Assembly (NCBI RefSeq): GCF_945952435.1
Contig: NZ_CAMFHZ010000009.1
Span: 1 to 64,000, forward strand
Source of the DNA: an uncultured Microbacterium sp.
Lineage (GTDB): Bacteria > Actinomycetota > Actinomycetes > Actinomycetales > Microbacteriaceae
Direction of reading: 5' to 3'
Length of the DNA stretch: 64,000 nt
In this document: positions 11,658 to 21,499 of the stretch, one piece after another
Layout: each line of letters starts with the position of its first letter
Numbering within the stretch: position 1 is the first letter of the stretch
Notes under the pieces: generated by a model
What the model saw: the letters and a program-made list of their open reading frames with translations, nothing else
Database searches by the model: none
What the model was told of the DNA's origin: nothing
Program-made: the position numbers and the translations under genes

Positions 11658-12914
11658 TCAGGTCTCCGCGGGCGCATGGTCCCGCCGAGACCGTCGCGTC
11701 GCGGGAGGGGCGTCCGTCCGGACGAGGGCCGCGGCGAGGGTGCGCACCGCCGCCGTGAACGCCGAGCGTCCTGCGACGTCGGCGACGGGTCGTGCGTGCA
11801 ACGCCGCGGCGTCGAGAGCGCGCTGATCGTCGGGCAGGAAATGCACGTCGCGGATGCCGGAGAAGCGATCCAGGGCGCGCCGGATCTGCCCGCGGGCGTC
11901 GATCCCCAGCGGGCCGGAGCGCACCCGGTTGACCACGACCGTGACCGGTGTCTCGCCGATCTCCGCACGCAGCTCCGCATAGCCCCGCACGAAACGGGCG
12001 ATGCCCAACGGGTCGGCCGACGCGACGGCGACGATGCGATCCGCGTTCCGCACGGCGGTGAGCGTCGCCGCGTTCCGACGCGGTCCGTCGAGATCACTGA
12101 CGATCTCCTCGTCCGCCTCGAGCGAGGCGGCCACGTCGACGAGCGTGACCGTGCACCAGCGTCGGCAGATGTCGAGGGCCGCACCCAGGCGCACCGCGGA
12201 GAGCTCCGGCCAGCGTGCGGGACGGTTGATGCCGACGAGCACCTCGACCGTGCCCCCGGACGTCTCGACCGGGCTGGCGAGCCGGCTGAGTTCCGCCGGG
12301 TCGAGCTGCCCGAGGTCGGCGCGGCGACAGGCGGCGGCGACGCCGGGCCCGTCGTCCGTGAGCCCGAGCAGGAGCGCCAGCGACGGCGCGTGCGTGTCGG
12401 CGTCGACGAGGGCGACACTGCGCTCCGGGGTCGCGAGGGCCGCAGCGAGCTGCACGGCGAGCGTCGACCGCCCCGGTGCGCCGGCGGGTCCCCAGACGGC
12501 AATCACGCGCGCGGCGGCCGCCGCCGCAGAGGCGCTCGGGGCGTCCGCGTCCGTCGACGTGCTCGGACGGTCCGAGAGGAGCACCGCCTCGGCCACCGCC
12601 CAGCCGTCGCAGGTGGACGGCAGAGGAGCGGACAGCCCGTACCGGCGCGCGAGACGGGCTGCGCCCGGCCCGTCCCCGACGGTCAGGATCCTCACCCCCG
12701 CGCGGTCGCACGCGGCGCGGAGCTCCGGGCTCAGCCACGCTCGCTCCGCCGGGATCAGCAGCGCGTCCGCCTCCCGCAGCTCCGAGGCGTGGGCGCCGAG
12801 TCGTGCGGCCCGATCGGGCGGCATCCGCGCGACCACGGTGACGCCGGCCAGCGGCAGCTCCTCGGCGAGCCGTTCGGCGTGATCGGCGTCCGTCGCGAGG
12901 ATCACGCCGCTCAC
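11658..12914 (-). CDS. CpaE/MinD-like P-loop ATPase with non-canonical Walker A
   Basis: VIAVWGPAGAPGRSTLAVQLAAAL (Arg at the usual Lys), VALVDADTHAPSLALLLG; 4-bp overlap with SAF gene. Confidence 0.8.
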   Translation of the reverse strand: MSGVILATDADHAERLAEELPLAGVTVVARMPPDRAARLGAHASELREADALLIPAERAWLSPELRAACDRAGVRILTVGDGPGAARLARRYGLSAPLPSTCDGWAVAEAVLLSDRPSTSTDADAPSASAAAAAARVIAVWGPAGAPGRSTLAVQLAAALATPERSVALVDADTHAPSLALLLGLTDDGPGVAAACRRADLGQLDPAELSRLASPVETSGGTVEVLVGINRPARWPELSAVRLGAALDICRRWCTVTLVDVAASLEADEEIVSDLDGPRRNAATLTAVRNADRIVAVASADPLGIARFVRGYAELRAEIGETPVTVVVNRVRSGPLGIDARGQIRRALDRFSGIRDVHFLPDDQRALDAAALHARPVADVAGRSAFTAAVRTLAAALVRTDAPPATRRSRRDHAPAET

Positions 12915-13528
12915 GAGTGCGCTCCGGTCGGGACGACGGAGAGCGCCGCTCCGGCGGCGATGGCCGCCAGCACGTCCCCGACCTGTGCGCGGGGCACGAC
13001 GAGCTCGATCGAGGACCCCTTCGCGGCGAGGGGACCGTCGTCCTGCTCGATCGTGGACACCGTGGCCTCGGGCACGAGGACCCTCGGCTCGGCGAAGCCC
13101 TTCGCATCCGTCCTGGGTGCGGCGGACCAGAGCTCGACCACGGATCCCGTCGTCACGGCCGAGGGGATGCGTGCCGTGCTCTGCACGACGACCACGGTGG
13201 TGCGTCCCGCGTCGGCGCCGGCGACCGCGGAGGTGGGGACGAGCTCGCCCTCCGTGATCGTGCGGGCGGCGATGAGCCCCGGCTCGAGCGTGGCGGGGGT
13301 CAGATACCCCGCCCCGACCGTGCCGAGAGCGACGTCGACGACTCTCACGTCGGCCGAGGTGAGCGGGCGGCCCGGCACGATCGTATGGACGGCCTGCAGC
13401 GCGGGAGCCGTCTGCCGTGCGGCACCGACGACGAACCAGACCCCCGCCACGGCGAGGGCGATGAGGGCGAGGCCGATCAGGAACCGCAGGTCGGTCCAGG
13501 GCCGCCGTGCGGCGCGTGCAGTGCTCAT
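12911..13528 (-). CDS. SAF-domain membrane protein (CpaB-like)
   Basis: Single N-terminal TM, AVHTIVPGRPLTSADVRVVDVALG...IAARTITEGELVP SAF-type segment. Confidence 0.8.
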   Translation of the reverse strand: MSTARAARRPWTDLRFLIGLALIALAVAGVWFVVGAARQTAPALQAVHTIVPGRPLTSADVRVVDVALGTVGAGYLTPATLEPGLIAARTITEGELVPTSAVAGADAGRTTVVVVQSTARIPSAVTTGSVVELWSAAPRTDAKGFAEPRVLVPEATVSTIEQDDGPLAAKGSSIELVVPRAQVGDVLAAIAAGAALSVVPTGAHS

Positions 13529-13625
13529 GCGTTCATCGTCACACTCGCCGGGGAGGGGCGGCGGAAGTTATCCACAGGCGCGATCCTCCCGCGCTCCCTC
13601 GCCGTGCGAGGGGGACAATGGGTCC

Positions 13626-13904
13626 ATGCCCGAAGCATCTGCGCACCCCCTGCGCTATCTGGCACCCGCACCCGTGGCCGAGGTCCTCGGCATCGGCGTC
13701 GACGAGGTGATCGACCTGGTCCTGCAAGGGAGTCTGCGCGGCGCCCGGCTCGGATCCCCTGCCGCCTGGCGGATCGAGGAGGCGAGCATCGGCGAGTACC
13801 TCGCGGCGCAGGCCGAGGAAGCTCGACGCATCGCGCTCTGGCGCCAGGCCGATGCGGCGAGCTTCCCCGAGCTCTGGGGGCCACTGGTCCGCCTCTCGGA
13901 TTGA
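13626..13904 (+). CDS. Small helix-turn-helix/excisionase-like DNA-binding protein
   Basis: APVAEVLGIGVDEVIDLVLQGSLRGARLGSPAAWRIEEASIGEYLAAQ resembles excisionase-type HTH. Confidence 0.75.
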   Translation: MPEASAHPLRYLAPAPVAEVLGIGVDEVIDLVLQGSLRGARLGSPAAWRIEEASIGEYLAAQAEEARRIALWRQADAASFPELWGPLVRLSD

Positions 13905-13925
13905 ACCGGCCCCGGGGCGCGCGGA

Positions 13926-14525
13926 TCAGCCGGAGAGACCGACCGCGGTGCCGTCGGTGGTGACCGAGAGCACCGCGGCGAAGGGGACGAGGCGGAAACC
14001 GGTCACCGCCCTGGCCCGTCGCGGAGCCCCCGCATCGTGCAGGGCGAGATCGAGATGGTCCGCACCGGCGCGGTCGACCGTGCCGATGAGGAGCGCCCCC
14101 GAACGGGTGCGCACCGCGACGCCCGTGCGCCGGCGAGCGAGATCCCGCAGCACGAAACCGAAGGTCATCCGTTCGCGCAGCGGGGAGAGCGGAGGGGCGT
14201 CGGCGCCGCTCGACAGCAGGGCGCCGTGATCGAGCTGCCAGGCCTCCACGGCATGCGCGGGCAGGAGCACGAGCCCGCGCGCGTTCTCGGGGCGCAGCGC
14301 CGCCCAGTCCGCTCCGACGGCGGACAGCCGTCCGCGGAGGAGGGTGCCGTCGGTCAGGACGACACCGGCGGAGGCGCGGTCGAGGGACAGGGCGCCGAGG
14401 CGGGTCCTCAGATCGAGGCGCGCCATGCGCAGCCGTTCCGCCTCGGCGTCGAGTGCGGCGCGTTCCGCTTCCCAACCCGAGGCGATCTGGTCCTCGAGAT
14501 CCTCGAACAGCCGGTCCCATTCCAT
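13926..14525 (-). CDS. Conserved hypothetical protein
   Basis: ORF MEWDRLFEDLEDQIASGWEAERAALDAEAERLRM...; TACCCT-like -10 seven bases before ATG. Confidence 0.75.
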   Translation of the reverse strand: MEWDRLFEDLEDQIASGWEAERAALDAEAERLRMARLDLRTRLGALSLDRASAGVVLTDGTLLRGRLSAVGADWAALRPENARGLVLLPAHAVEAWQLDHGALLSSGADAPPLSPLRERMTFGFVLRDLARRRTGVAVRTRSGALLIGTVDRAGADHLDLALHDAGAPRRARAVTGFRLVPFAAVLSVTTDGTAVGLSG

Positions 14526-14669
14526 GCCGACGAGGGTACGGGACCGATCCGCGCACATGTACGGGTTATCCACATTCCTCGCCCGACGTTCCCCACGCCT
14601 CGGGAGGATGTGCTCGACTGCTGCCCAGACACGCGGGGAGCGCCCCTCCCCGAGACCGGGAGAGCGCTG

Positions 14670-15056
14670 ATGATGATGCTGGAAGACTTCGCTCCGCAGC
14701 CCACGCCGACGGCGGAGCTGCCGGATCCGAGCCCGCTGCTGGAGAGCCTGACCCGGGGCGTGCTCGAGGTCCTCGCGGGGGTGCGGGAGGCGGACCAGCT
14801 CATGCGCTGGTTCACCGAGGACGCGTTCCGCAAGCTCATCGCCCGGGCGAACCTGTCCGCGAGGGCCCGCAGCGCGCGCGGGGTCGCACCGACCCGGCCC
14901 GTGTACCGGATCCTCTCCACGCACGTCGCCTCTCCCGCCGACGGCGTCGTCGAGGCGACCGTGATCGTGGAGAGCCCCGGGCGCACGCGCGCGGTCGCGA
15001 TCCGCCTGGAAGGGTTCGATCGGCGCTGGCGGGCGACCACGCTCGCGGTCCTCTGA
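14670..15056 (+). CDS. Rv3235-like family protein
   Basis: PRPVYRILST-type segment (TRPVYRILSTHVASPADGVVEATVIV), RRWRATTLAVL C-terminus, position near secA. Confidence 0.75.
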   Translation: MMMLEDFAPQPTPTAELPDPSPLLESLTRGVLEVLAGVREADQLMRWFTEDAFRKLIARANLSARARSARGVAPTRPVYRILSTHVASPADGVVEATVIVESPGRTRAVAIRLEGFDRRWRATTLAVL

Positions 15057-15096
15057 GTGCACGGCCGCCACCGTGACGGCCATCTAGGCTGAGAGG

Positions 15097-16581
15097 GTGT
15101 CGACTCTCAGTGACCTCGCCCAGGCTCAGGGCCGCCTCTCCGACGAGGACGTCGAGTGGCTGCACCGACTCGCCGGAGACGGCCAGCTGCTCGCGGACCT
15201 CGCCTCGGCGGACATCGTGATCTGGATCGCGACCGCCGACGGATCCTTCGTCGCGGTCGCACACACGCGCCCCAGCGGCGCGGCGACGCTCTTCTACCGG
15301 GACATCGTGGGGGAGCGGGTGCGCCCGCAATGGCGCACCCAGGTGCAGGAGGCGTTCGACACGGGGCACATCGTCGACTCCGCGAACCCCGACTGGTTCG
15401 AGGAGACGCCGACCCGCGTGCGCGCGGTGCCGATCGTCCGGGTCCGGCCGCGCGACGGCGAGCAGGCGTCTCCGATTGGCGTGATCACCCGTCACACCAA
15501 CCTCGGTGAGGCGCGGACGCCGTCGCGGCAGCAGATCACGTTCAACGAGGCGGCCGACGACCTGTTCGGGATGATCGCGGCCGGGGAGTTCCCCGACCTC
15601 TCCGCGCCGACGTCGCCGCGTCGTGGCGCTCCGCGGGCGTCGGACGGTCTCATCCGCATCGACGTCGACGGGATCGTCACGTTCGCGAGCCCGAACGCGC
15701 TCTCCGCGTTCAACCGCATGGGCTTCGACGAAGAGCTCGAGGGCGAGTCGCTCGTCGAGGTGACGACGCGTATCGTCCCGCCTGCGCGGCAGGTCGACGA
15801 ATCCCTCCCCGTCGTCGTGACGGGGCGCGCACCCTGGCGCACGGATGTCGAGGCCAAGGGGGTGACCGTGTCTCTGCGGGCGATCCCGCTCAAGGACCAC
15901 GGCACCCGGATCGGTGCGATCGTGCTCTGCCGGGACGTGTCGGAGCTGCGGCACCAGGAGCAGGAGCTCATCACCAAGGACGCCACGATCCGCGAGATCC
16001 ACCACCGGGTGAAGAACAATCTGCAGACGGTCGCCTCGCTGCTGAGGATCCAGGCGCGGCGGACCCATTCCGAGGAGGCCAGGGACGCGCTCACGCAGGC
16101 CATGCGGCGCGTCGAGTCGATCGCGGTCGTGCACGACACGCTCGCCGGGGGGCTCGCGCAGAAGGTCGACTTCGACGAGGTCTTCGCGCGCGTGCTCAAG
16201 CTCGTCGCCGAGGTCGCCTCGGCACCCAACACCCGCGCCCGCACGAAGTCGACGGGCCGCTTCGGGGTGCTCCCGAGCGACTACGCGACGCCGCTCGCGC
16301 TCGCCCTCACCGAAGTCGTCACGAACGCGGTCGAACACGGTCTCGCGGGTCAGGAGGGCGTCGTCACGATCGAGGCGCAGCGCACCGACGAGAACCTGCG
16401 CGTGATCGTGAGCGACACCGGACACGGTCTGCCGGAGGGGCGGATCGGTCAGGGCCTGGGCACGCAGATCATCCGGACGCTCATCCAGGGCGAGCTGGGA
16501 GGGACGATCTCGTGGGAGGGGGCAGACGGAGAGGGCACCAGGGTGACGATCGACCTGCCGATGCGGTGGGTGAAGAGCTGA
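15097..16581 (+). CDS. pdtaS: Sensor histidine kinase PdtaS-like (GAF-PAS-HisKA_2)
   Basis: EIHHRVKNNLQTVASLLRIQARR H-box, GLGTQIIRTLI; adjacent to whiB1 as in Mycobacterium Rv3220c-Rv3219. Confidence 0.9.
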   Translation: MSTLSDLAQAQGRLSDEDVEWLHRLAGDGQLLADLASADIVIWIATADGSFVAVAHTRPSGAATLFYRDIVGERVRPQWRTQVQEAFDTGHIVDSANPDWFEETPTRVRAVPIVRVRPRDGEQASPIGVITRHTNLGEARTPSRQQITFNEAADDLFGMIAAGEFPDLSAPTSPRRGAPRASDGLIRIDVDGIVTFASPNALSAFNRMGFDEELEGESLVEVTTRIVPPARQVDESLPVVVTGRAPWRTDVEAKGVTVSLRAIPLKDHGTRIGAIVLCRDVSELRHQEQELITKDATIREIHHRVKNNLQTVASLLRIQARRTHSEEARDALTQAMRRVESIAVVHDTLAGGLAQKVDFDEVFARVLKLVAEVASAPNTRARTKSTGRFGVLPSDYATPLALALTEVVTNAVEHGLAGQEGVVTIEAQRTDENLRVIVSDTGHGLPEGRIGQGLGTQIIRTLIQGELGGTISWEGADGEGTRVTIDLPMRWVKS

Positions 16582-16597
16582 GGCCCGAGGGCTCAGC
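16577..16597. terminator. Short shared hairpin containing both convergent stop codons (pdtaS/whiB1)
   Basis: GCTGA-G-GCCC-GA-GGGC-TCAGC; TGA 16579-16581 pairs with TCA 16593-16595. Confidence 0.5.
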
Positions 16598-16841
16598 CGG
16601 CGCGGCGGGCGCGGGCGGCGCGGCGCTTCAGCGCGCGGCGCTCGTCTTCGCTGAGGCCGCCCCAGACGCCGGAGTCCTGGCTGGACTCGAGGGCGTACTG
16701 CAGGCACACCTCGGTCACGGTGCAGCGGGCGCAGACGGCCTTGGCCTTCTCGATCTGGTCGACGGCGGGTCCGGTGTTCCCGACAGGGAAGAACAGTTCG
16801 GGGTCGACGGTGAGGCAGGCGGCCTTATCGCGCCAATCCAT
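16593..16841 (-). CDS. whiB1: WhiB-family Fe-S regulator, WhiB1-like
   Basis: MDWRDKAACLTVDPELFFPVG...CARCTVTEVCLQYALES..GVWGGLSEDERRALKRR. Confidence 0.95.
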   Translation of the reverse strand: MDWRDKAACLTVDPELFFPVGNTGPAVDQIEKAKAVCARCTVTEVCLQYALESSQDSGVWGGLSEDERRALKRRAARARRAG

Positions 16842-17048
16842 GGGGGCTCCTCGGTGGAAATGTCATGAGCGCGCGACTGCGGGCTCGGAATTCAGGGCGG
16901 CGTTCGGGGGAGTCGTCGTCCTCGGTGATGCGAGCGTCTGCTCGCCCCACGCCGCTGTGGGAGCACATGGCCGTGTTCTATTCTCTTACATGAAACGTCT
17001 GCTTTCAAGGGTTTTCTGCACCACGGGTGAATCGCGCGTGGACGGCGG

Positions 17049-17519
17049 ATGAACCGGACACCGTCCGATGCACCGGCGTCGGAGACAAGGAGCCCCGCCA
17101 TGCGCGTGTCGAGACTGACCCTCGCGGCGACCGCGATCCTCGCCGCGGAGGCGCTCGCCCTGCTCGTCATCGCGCTCGTCGAACTGTCCGGGCTGGGCAG
17201 CGGCGACGCCGCGTCCCTGCCCTCGGGTCTCGGTCTGATCGGGCTGACCGTGGTCGGCGCGATCGGGATCGGCGCGCTGTCGTTCGCGGTGTGGAAGGGG
17301 AGGTCCTTCGGGCGCAGCGGAGGGATGGTCGTGCAGATCCTCGCGGTGCTCACGGCGCTCAGCTCGCTCGGGGTGCGGCCGTTCCCGCTCGGGTTCGTGC
17401 TGGCGCTCGCGGTGCCGGGTGCGGTGGGTGCGGTGCTGCTGTTCCTGCTGAGCCGCCGTGAGGGCGCAGCGAACCGCCGCCGCGCCGACCAGGCGGACGA
17501 CGGCGGCGGCCAGAGCTAG
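17049..17519 (+). CDS. Hypothetical four-TM membrane protein
   Basis: Multiple hydrophobic segments; possible alternative start at 17100 (MRVSRLTLAATAIL). Confidence 0.65.
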   Translation: MNRTPSDAPASETRSPAMRVSRLTLAATAILAAEALALLVIALVELSGLGSGDAASLPSGLGLIGLTVVGAIGIGALSFAVWKGRSFGRSGGMVVQILAVLTALSSLGVRPFPLGFVLALAVPGAVGAVLLFLLSRREGAANRRRADQADDGGGQS

Positions 17520-17538
17520 CGGGCGGGGCGAGGAGGCG

Positions 17539-18030
17539 TCAGGCGGCCAGGCCGAGAAGCTTGCGGATCCGGGCCACGTGACCCGTCGCCTTGACGTTGT
17601 AGAGGGACTGCTCGACGATCCCGTCGGGGTCGATCAGGAAGGTCGAGCGGATGACGCCCTGGACGACCTTGCCGTAGTTCTTCTTCTCGCCCCAGACGCC
17701 GTAGAGGCGGTGCACGGCGAGATCCGGATCGCTGAGGAGGGGGAAGGTCAGCCCGTCGCGCTCGGCGAACTGCTTCAGCTTCGCGGGCTCGTCCCGGGAG
17801 ACCCCCACGACGGCCACTCCTGCGGCCTGCAGCGAGGACAGGCTGTCGCGGAAGTCGCAGGCCTCCGTCGTGCAGCCGGGCGTCATGGCGGCGGGGTAGA
17901 AGTACAGGACGACGCGCTGCCCGCGCAGGTCGTGCAGCGAGACGGTCGCGCCGTTCTGGTCGTGCAGGGAGAAGTCGGGCGCGGTCTCGCCGGGCTCGAG
18001 GCGGGGCGTCGCGGGGTGCTGTTCGGTCAC
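17539..18030 (-). CDS. bcp: Thioredoxin-dependent peroxiredoxin (BCP)
   Basis: LYFYPAAMTPGCTTEACDFRDS; TAGCCT -10 six bases before GTG. Confidence 0.95.
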   Translation of the reverse strand: MTEQHPATPRLEPGETAPDFSLHDQNGATVSLHDLRGQRVVLYFYPAAMTPGCTTEACDFRDSLSSLQAAGVAVVGVSRDEPAKLKQFAERDGLTFPLLSDPDLAVHRLYGVWGEKKNYGKVVQGVIRSTFLIDPDGIVEQSLYNVKATGHVARIRKLLGLAA

Positions 18031-18051
18031 CCGTCCAGGCTACCGGCCGCC

Positions 18052-19140
18052 TCAGCGCTTGTCGGCGAAGGTCGCGAGCAGGCGTTGCAGCGACTCCAGC
18101 CGGGCCAGGCCCGCCTCGCCGAGCTCGCCCGCGGCCGCCGCCTCGTTGAGCGCGCAGTCCTCCGCGTCGGCCAGGTGGGTGCAGCCCCGGGGGCAGTTCT
18201 CGGCGATCTCGGCGAGCTCGGTGAACGCCGCGAGGATGTTGGCGGGATCCACGTGCCCCAGCCCGAACGACCGCACCCCTGGCGTGTCGATCACCCAGCC
18301 GGCGCCTTCGGCCGACGTGTAGCGCAGCGACACGGTCGAGGAGGACGTGTGCCGGCCGCGGCCGGTGACCTCGTTGACGTGGCCGGTCGCGCGTCCCGCG
18401 CCCGGCACGAGCGCGTTGACGAGCGTCGACTTGCCGACCCCGGAGTGCCCCACGAACACCGTGGAGTGGCCGATGAGCGCCGCGCCGATCTCCGCGATCG
18501 GCATGCCCGCCGCGGCATCGTCCGGCTCGTCCGGGTTCCGGGCGCTCGTGAACACCCGCAGGTCGAGCCCGGCGAAGTGCGCGAGGAACTCGCTCGGATC
18601 GGCGAGATCCGTCTTGGTGACGACGAGGAGCGGCGTGATCCCGGCGTCCAGGGCCGCCACCAGATACCGGTCGACCAGGCGCTCCCGCGGCTCGGGATCG
18701 GCCGCGGCCACGACGATGAGCATCTGATCCGCATTCGCGACGATGACCCGCTCGACCTGATCCGTGTCGTCGGCGCTGCGACGCAGCAGGGACGTCCGCG
18801 GCTCGATGCCCACGATGCGGCCGAGCGTCCCCCCGTCGCCCGACAGATCGCCGACCACGCGAGCCTCGTCGCCGGTGACGATCGGGGTGCGCCGCAGCTC
18901 ACGGGCGCGAGAGGCAGTGATCGTGCGCTCGGCGTCGGTGTCCTCGCCGAGAAGCACGGCGTAGCGGCCGCGGTCGACGCCGAGCACCCGGCCGATCTCC
19001 GCATCCGCGTGGGCGGGGCGGCGCTTCGTCCGCGGTCGGTTGGCCTTGGGGTTCGGGCGCACCCGGATCTGCGACTCGTCGAAGTCGTCGAGATCCTCGT
19101 CGTCGTCCGGCTCGCCCCAGACGCTGTCCGTCCAGGTCAC
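18052..19140 (-). CDS. rsgA: Ribosome small-subunit-dependent GTPase RsgA
   Basis: Circularly permuted GTPase motifs VGHSGVGKSTLVNAL, DTPGVRSFGL, C-terminal CX..HC zinc site; GTG start overlaps aroA stop. Confidence 0.95.
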   Translation of the reverse strand: MTWTDSVWGEPDDDEDLDDFDESQIRVRPNPKANRPRTKRRPAHADAEIGRVLGVDRGRYAVLLGEDTDAERTITASRARELRRTPIVTGDEARVVGDLSGDGGTLGRIVGIEPRTSLLRRSADDTDQVERVIVANADQMLIVVAAADPEPRERLVDRYLVAALDAGITPLLVVTKTDLADPSEFLAHFAGLDLRVFTSARNPDEPDDAAAGMPIAEIGAALIGHSTVFVGHSGVGKSTLVNALVPGAGRATGHVNEVTGRGRHTSSSTVSLRYTSAEGAGWVIDTPGVRSFGLGHVDPANILAAFTELAEIAENCPRGCTHLADAEDCALNEAAAAGELGEAGLARLESLQRLLATFADKR

Positions 19141-20480
19141 GCGGTCGCGCTTCGCGAGGAGGAGGGGAGGGGGTCGAGCATCTCGTCCCAGAGCTGGGTG
19201 AACTCGGGGAGCGTCTTGGCGGTGGTCCCGATCTCGTCGATCTCGACGCCCGGCGCTCGTAGGCCGATGAGCGCCCCCGTGGTCGCCATGCGGTGATCGT
19301 GATGCGCCGGCCAGGTGCCGCCGCGAAGGGGCGACGGGATGATCCGGAGGCCGTCCGCGAGCTCCTCGACGTCGCCGCCGAGCGCCCGCAGGTTCCCGGC
19401 GAGGGCCGCGATCCGATCCGTCTCGTGCAGGCGGATGTGCCCGATCCCGGTGATCGTCGTGGGCCCGTCGGCGAGGGCGGCGAGCCCCACGAAGGTGGGG
19501 GCGAGCTCGCCGGCGGCCGCGAGGTCCAGTTCGGCGCCGCGGACCGATCCGTCCCCGTGCACGGTGAGCACGTCCCCGGCCTGGACGACGTGGCCGCCCA
19601 GACGCGTCAGCAGGGACGGCAGGAGTGCTCCGGGCTGCGTGGAGCGCGACGGCCAGCCGGCGATCGACACGGCGCCGCCCTGCACGAGCGCCGCACCGAG
19701 GAAGGGAGCCGCGTTCGAGAGGTCGGGTTCGATCGTGACGTCGATCGCGCGGGGGATGCCGGCCTGCACGAGCCATTCGCCCGCACCGGGCCGCTCGACC
19801 TTGATGCCGCGGCGGACGAGCGCCTCGATCGTCATGTCGATGTGCGGCATGCTCGGCAGCCGGTCGCCCGTGTGCACCAGGTGCAGGCCGACGTCGAAGC
19901 GTGCGGCGGCGAGCAGCAGGCCGGAGACGAACTGGCTCGACGCGGAGGCGTCGATCTCGATCCTGCCGCCGCGGATGTGCCCGAGGCCACGGATGGTGAA
20001 CGGCAGCGCCCAGCTTCCGCCGTCCTCGATGTCGACGCCGAGGTCGCGCAGGGCGTGGATCATCGCCCCCATCGGACGGTGCAGCGCCGTCTCGTGCGCG
20101 GTCAGCAGCACATCGCCGTGCGCGAGGCCGGCGAGGGGCGCGACGAAGCGCATCACCGTTCCCGCCTGTCCGCAGTCGACCGTGCCGCCGCCCTGCAGCG
20201 GCGCGGGGGAGATCCGCAGGTCGGGTCCGAAGCCGTTCGATCCCGGCTCCTCCTCGATCCCGATGCCGAGCGTGCGCAGCGCGTCGATCATCCGGGCCGA
20301 GTCCTCGGAGTGCAGCGGAGCCCGCACGACGGAGCTCCCGTCGGCGATCGCGGCGAGCAGCAGCTCCCGGTTCGTCAGCGACTTGGATCCCGGGATGCGC
20401 AGCGTCGCCTGGATCGGACCGGTCGCGGTGGGCGCGGACCAGCGACCGCGCGGGGCGGGGGAATAGGTCGAGTCGCTCAT
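19137..20480 (-). CDS. aroA: 3-phosphoshikimate 1-carboxyvinyltransferase
   Basis: [45 protein letters not shown]. Confidence 0.97.
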   Translation of the reverse strand: MSDSTYSPAPRGRWSAPTATGPIQATLRIPGSKSLTNRELLLAAIADGSSVVRAPLHSEDSARMIDALRTLGIGIEEEPGSNGFGPDLRISPAPLQGGGTVDCGQAGTVMRFVAPLAGLAHGDVLLTAHETALHRPMGAMIHALRDLGVDIEDGGSWALPFTIRGLGHIRGGRIEIDASASSQFVSGLLLAAARFDVGLHLVHTGDRLPSMPHIDMTIEALVRRGIKVERPGAGEWLVQAGIPRAIDVTIEPDLSNAAPFLGAALVQGGAVSIAGWPSRSTQPGALLPSLLTRLGGHVVQAGDVLTVHGDGSVRGAELDLAAAGELAPTFVGLAALADGPTTITGIGHIRLHETDRIAALAGNLRALGGDVEELADGLRIIPSPLRGGTWPAHHDHRMATTGALIGLRAPGVEIDEIGTTAKTLPEFTQLWDEMLDPLPSSSRSATA

Positions 20481-20596
20481 CGGTTCCTACCCTACTGAAG
20501 GCCCTCGATCCGGGCCCGCCGAAGACGAAGGAAGGCGCGATGCTCGCGACGCTGGAACCCGAGATCGTCGATCTTGACGGCCTAGACTGGCTGGCG

Positions 20597-21217
20597 ATGA
20601 ACGATCAGGATTCGACGTCGGTCCCGCAGGACGCGGAGACCCCGCAGGCGCGCCGGGAATTCGAGGAGCAGGCGATCCCCTTCATGGATCAGCTCTACGC
20701 CGCGGCGATGCGGATGACCCGCAACCCCGCGGACGCGTCGGACCTGGTGCAGGAGACCTTCGTCAAGGCGTTCGCCTCCTGGGCGAGCTTCACGCAAGGC
20801 ACCAACCTCAAGGCGTGGCTCTACCGCATCCTGACGAACACCTACATCAACATCTATCGCAAGCGGCAGCGCGAGCCGTATCAGGGCACGATCGACGAGC
20901 TCGAGGACTGGCAGCTCGGCGGAGCGGAGTCCACGACCGCGTCGCACAGCCGTTCGGCCGAGGCCGAGGCGATCGACCGTATGCCGGCGTCCGTCGTCAA
21001 GGAGGCGCTGCAGGCGGTGCCCGAGGACTTCCGTCTGGCGGTCTACCTCGCCGACGTCGAGGGATTCGCGTACCAGGAGATCGCCGACATCATGAAGACC
21101 CCCATCGGCACCGTCATGAGCCGCCTGCACCGCGGGCGCCGCATGCTCCGGGAGCTGCTGGCGGACTACGCCGCGGAGCGAGGAATCGCCACGGCCGTCA
21201 CGAGGAGCAAGGCATGA
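20597..21217 (+). CDS. sigR: ECF sigma factor, SigR/SigH-like
   Basis: [62 protein letters not shown] eight bases before ATG 20597. Confidence 0.92.
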   Translation: MNDQDSTSVPQDAETPQARREFEEQAIPFMDQLYAAAMRMTRNPADASDLVQETFVKAFASWASFTQGTNLKAWLYRILTNTYINIYRKRQREPYQGTIDELEDWQLGGAESTTASHSRSAEAEAIDRMPASVVKEALQAVPEDFRLAVYLADVEGFAYQEIADIMKTPIGTVMSRLHRGRRMLRELLADYAAERGIATAVTRSKA

Positions 21218-21459
21218 GCGACTGCGGATGCGCCAAGGCGCGGCAGGATCTGGAAGAGTACCTCCGCAACGAGATGTGCAAGACGGAGCACGCCGACATC
21301 CGCGCGCACCTCGAGAACTGCCCGGCCTGCGCCGAGGAGGCGCTGATCGCGACGACGCTCACCGAGGTCGTGTCCCGCGCCTGCAAGGAGACCGCGCCCG
21401 AAGAGCTGCGGGACCAGGTGCTCGCGCGTCTGCGCGCCGTGCAGGCGACCGCGCACTGA
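21214..21459 (+). CDS. rsrA: Zinc-binding anti-sigma factor, RsrA-like
   Basis: ATGA overlap with sigma gene; HX3CX2C (HLENCPAC). Confidence 0.88.
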   Translation: MSDCGCAKARQDLEEYLRNEMCKTEHADIRAHLENCPACAEEALIATTLTEVVSRACKETAPEELRDQVLARLRAVQATAH

Positions 21460-21499
21460 TCCGCCGCTCCGCTCGCGCGCCGCTCGATACGCTGGGCGC

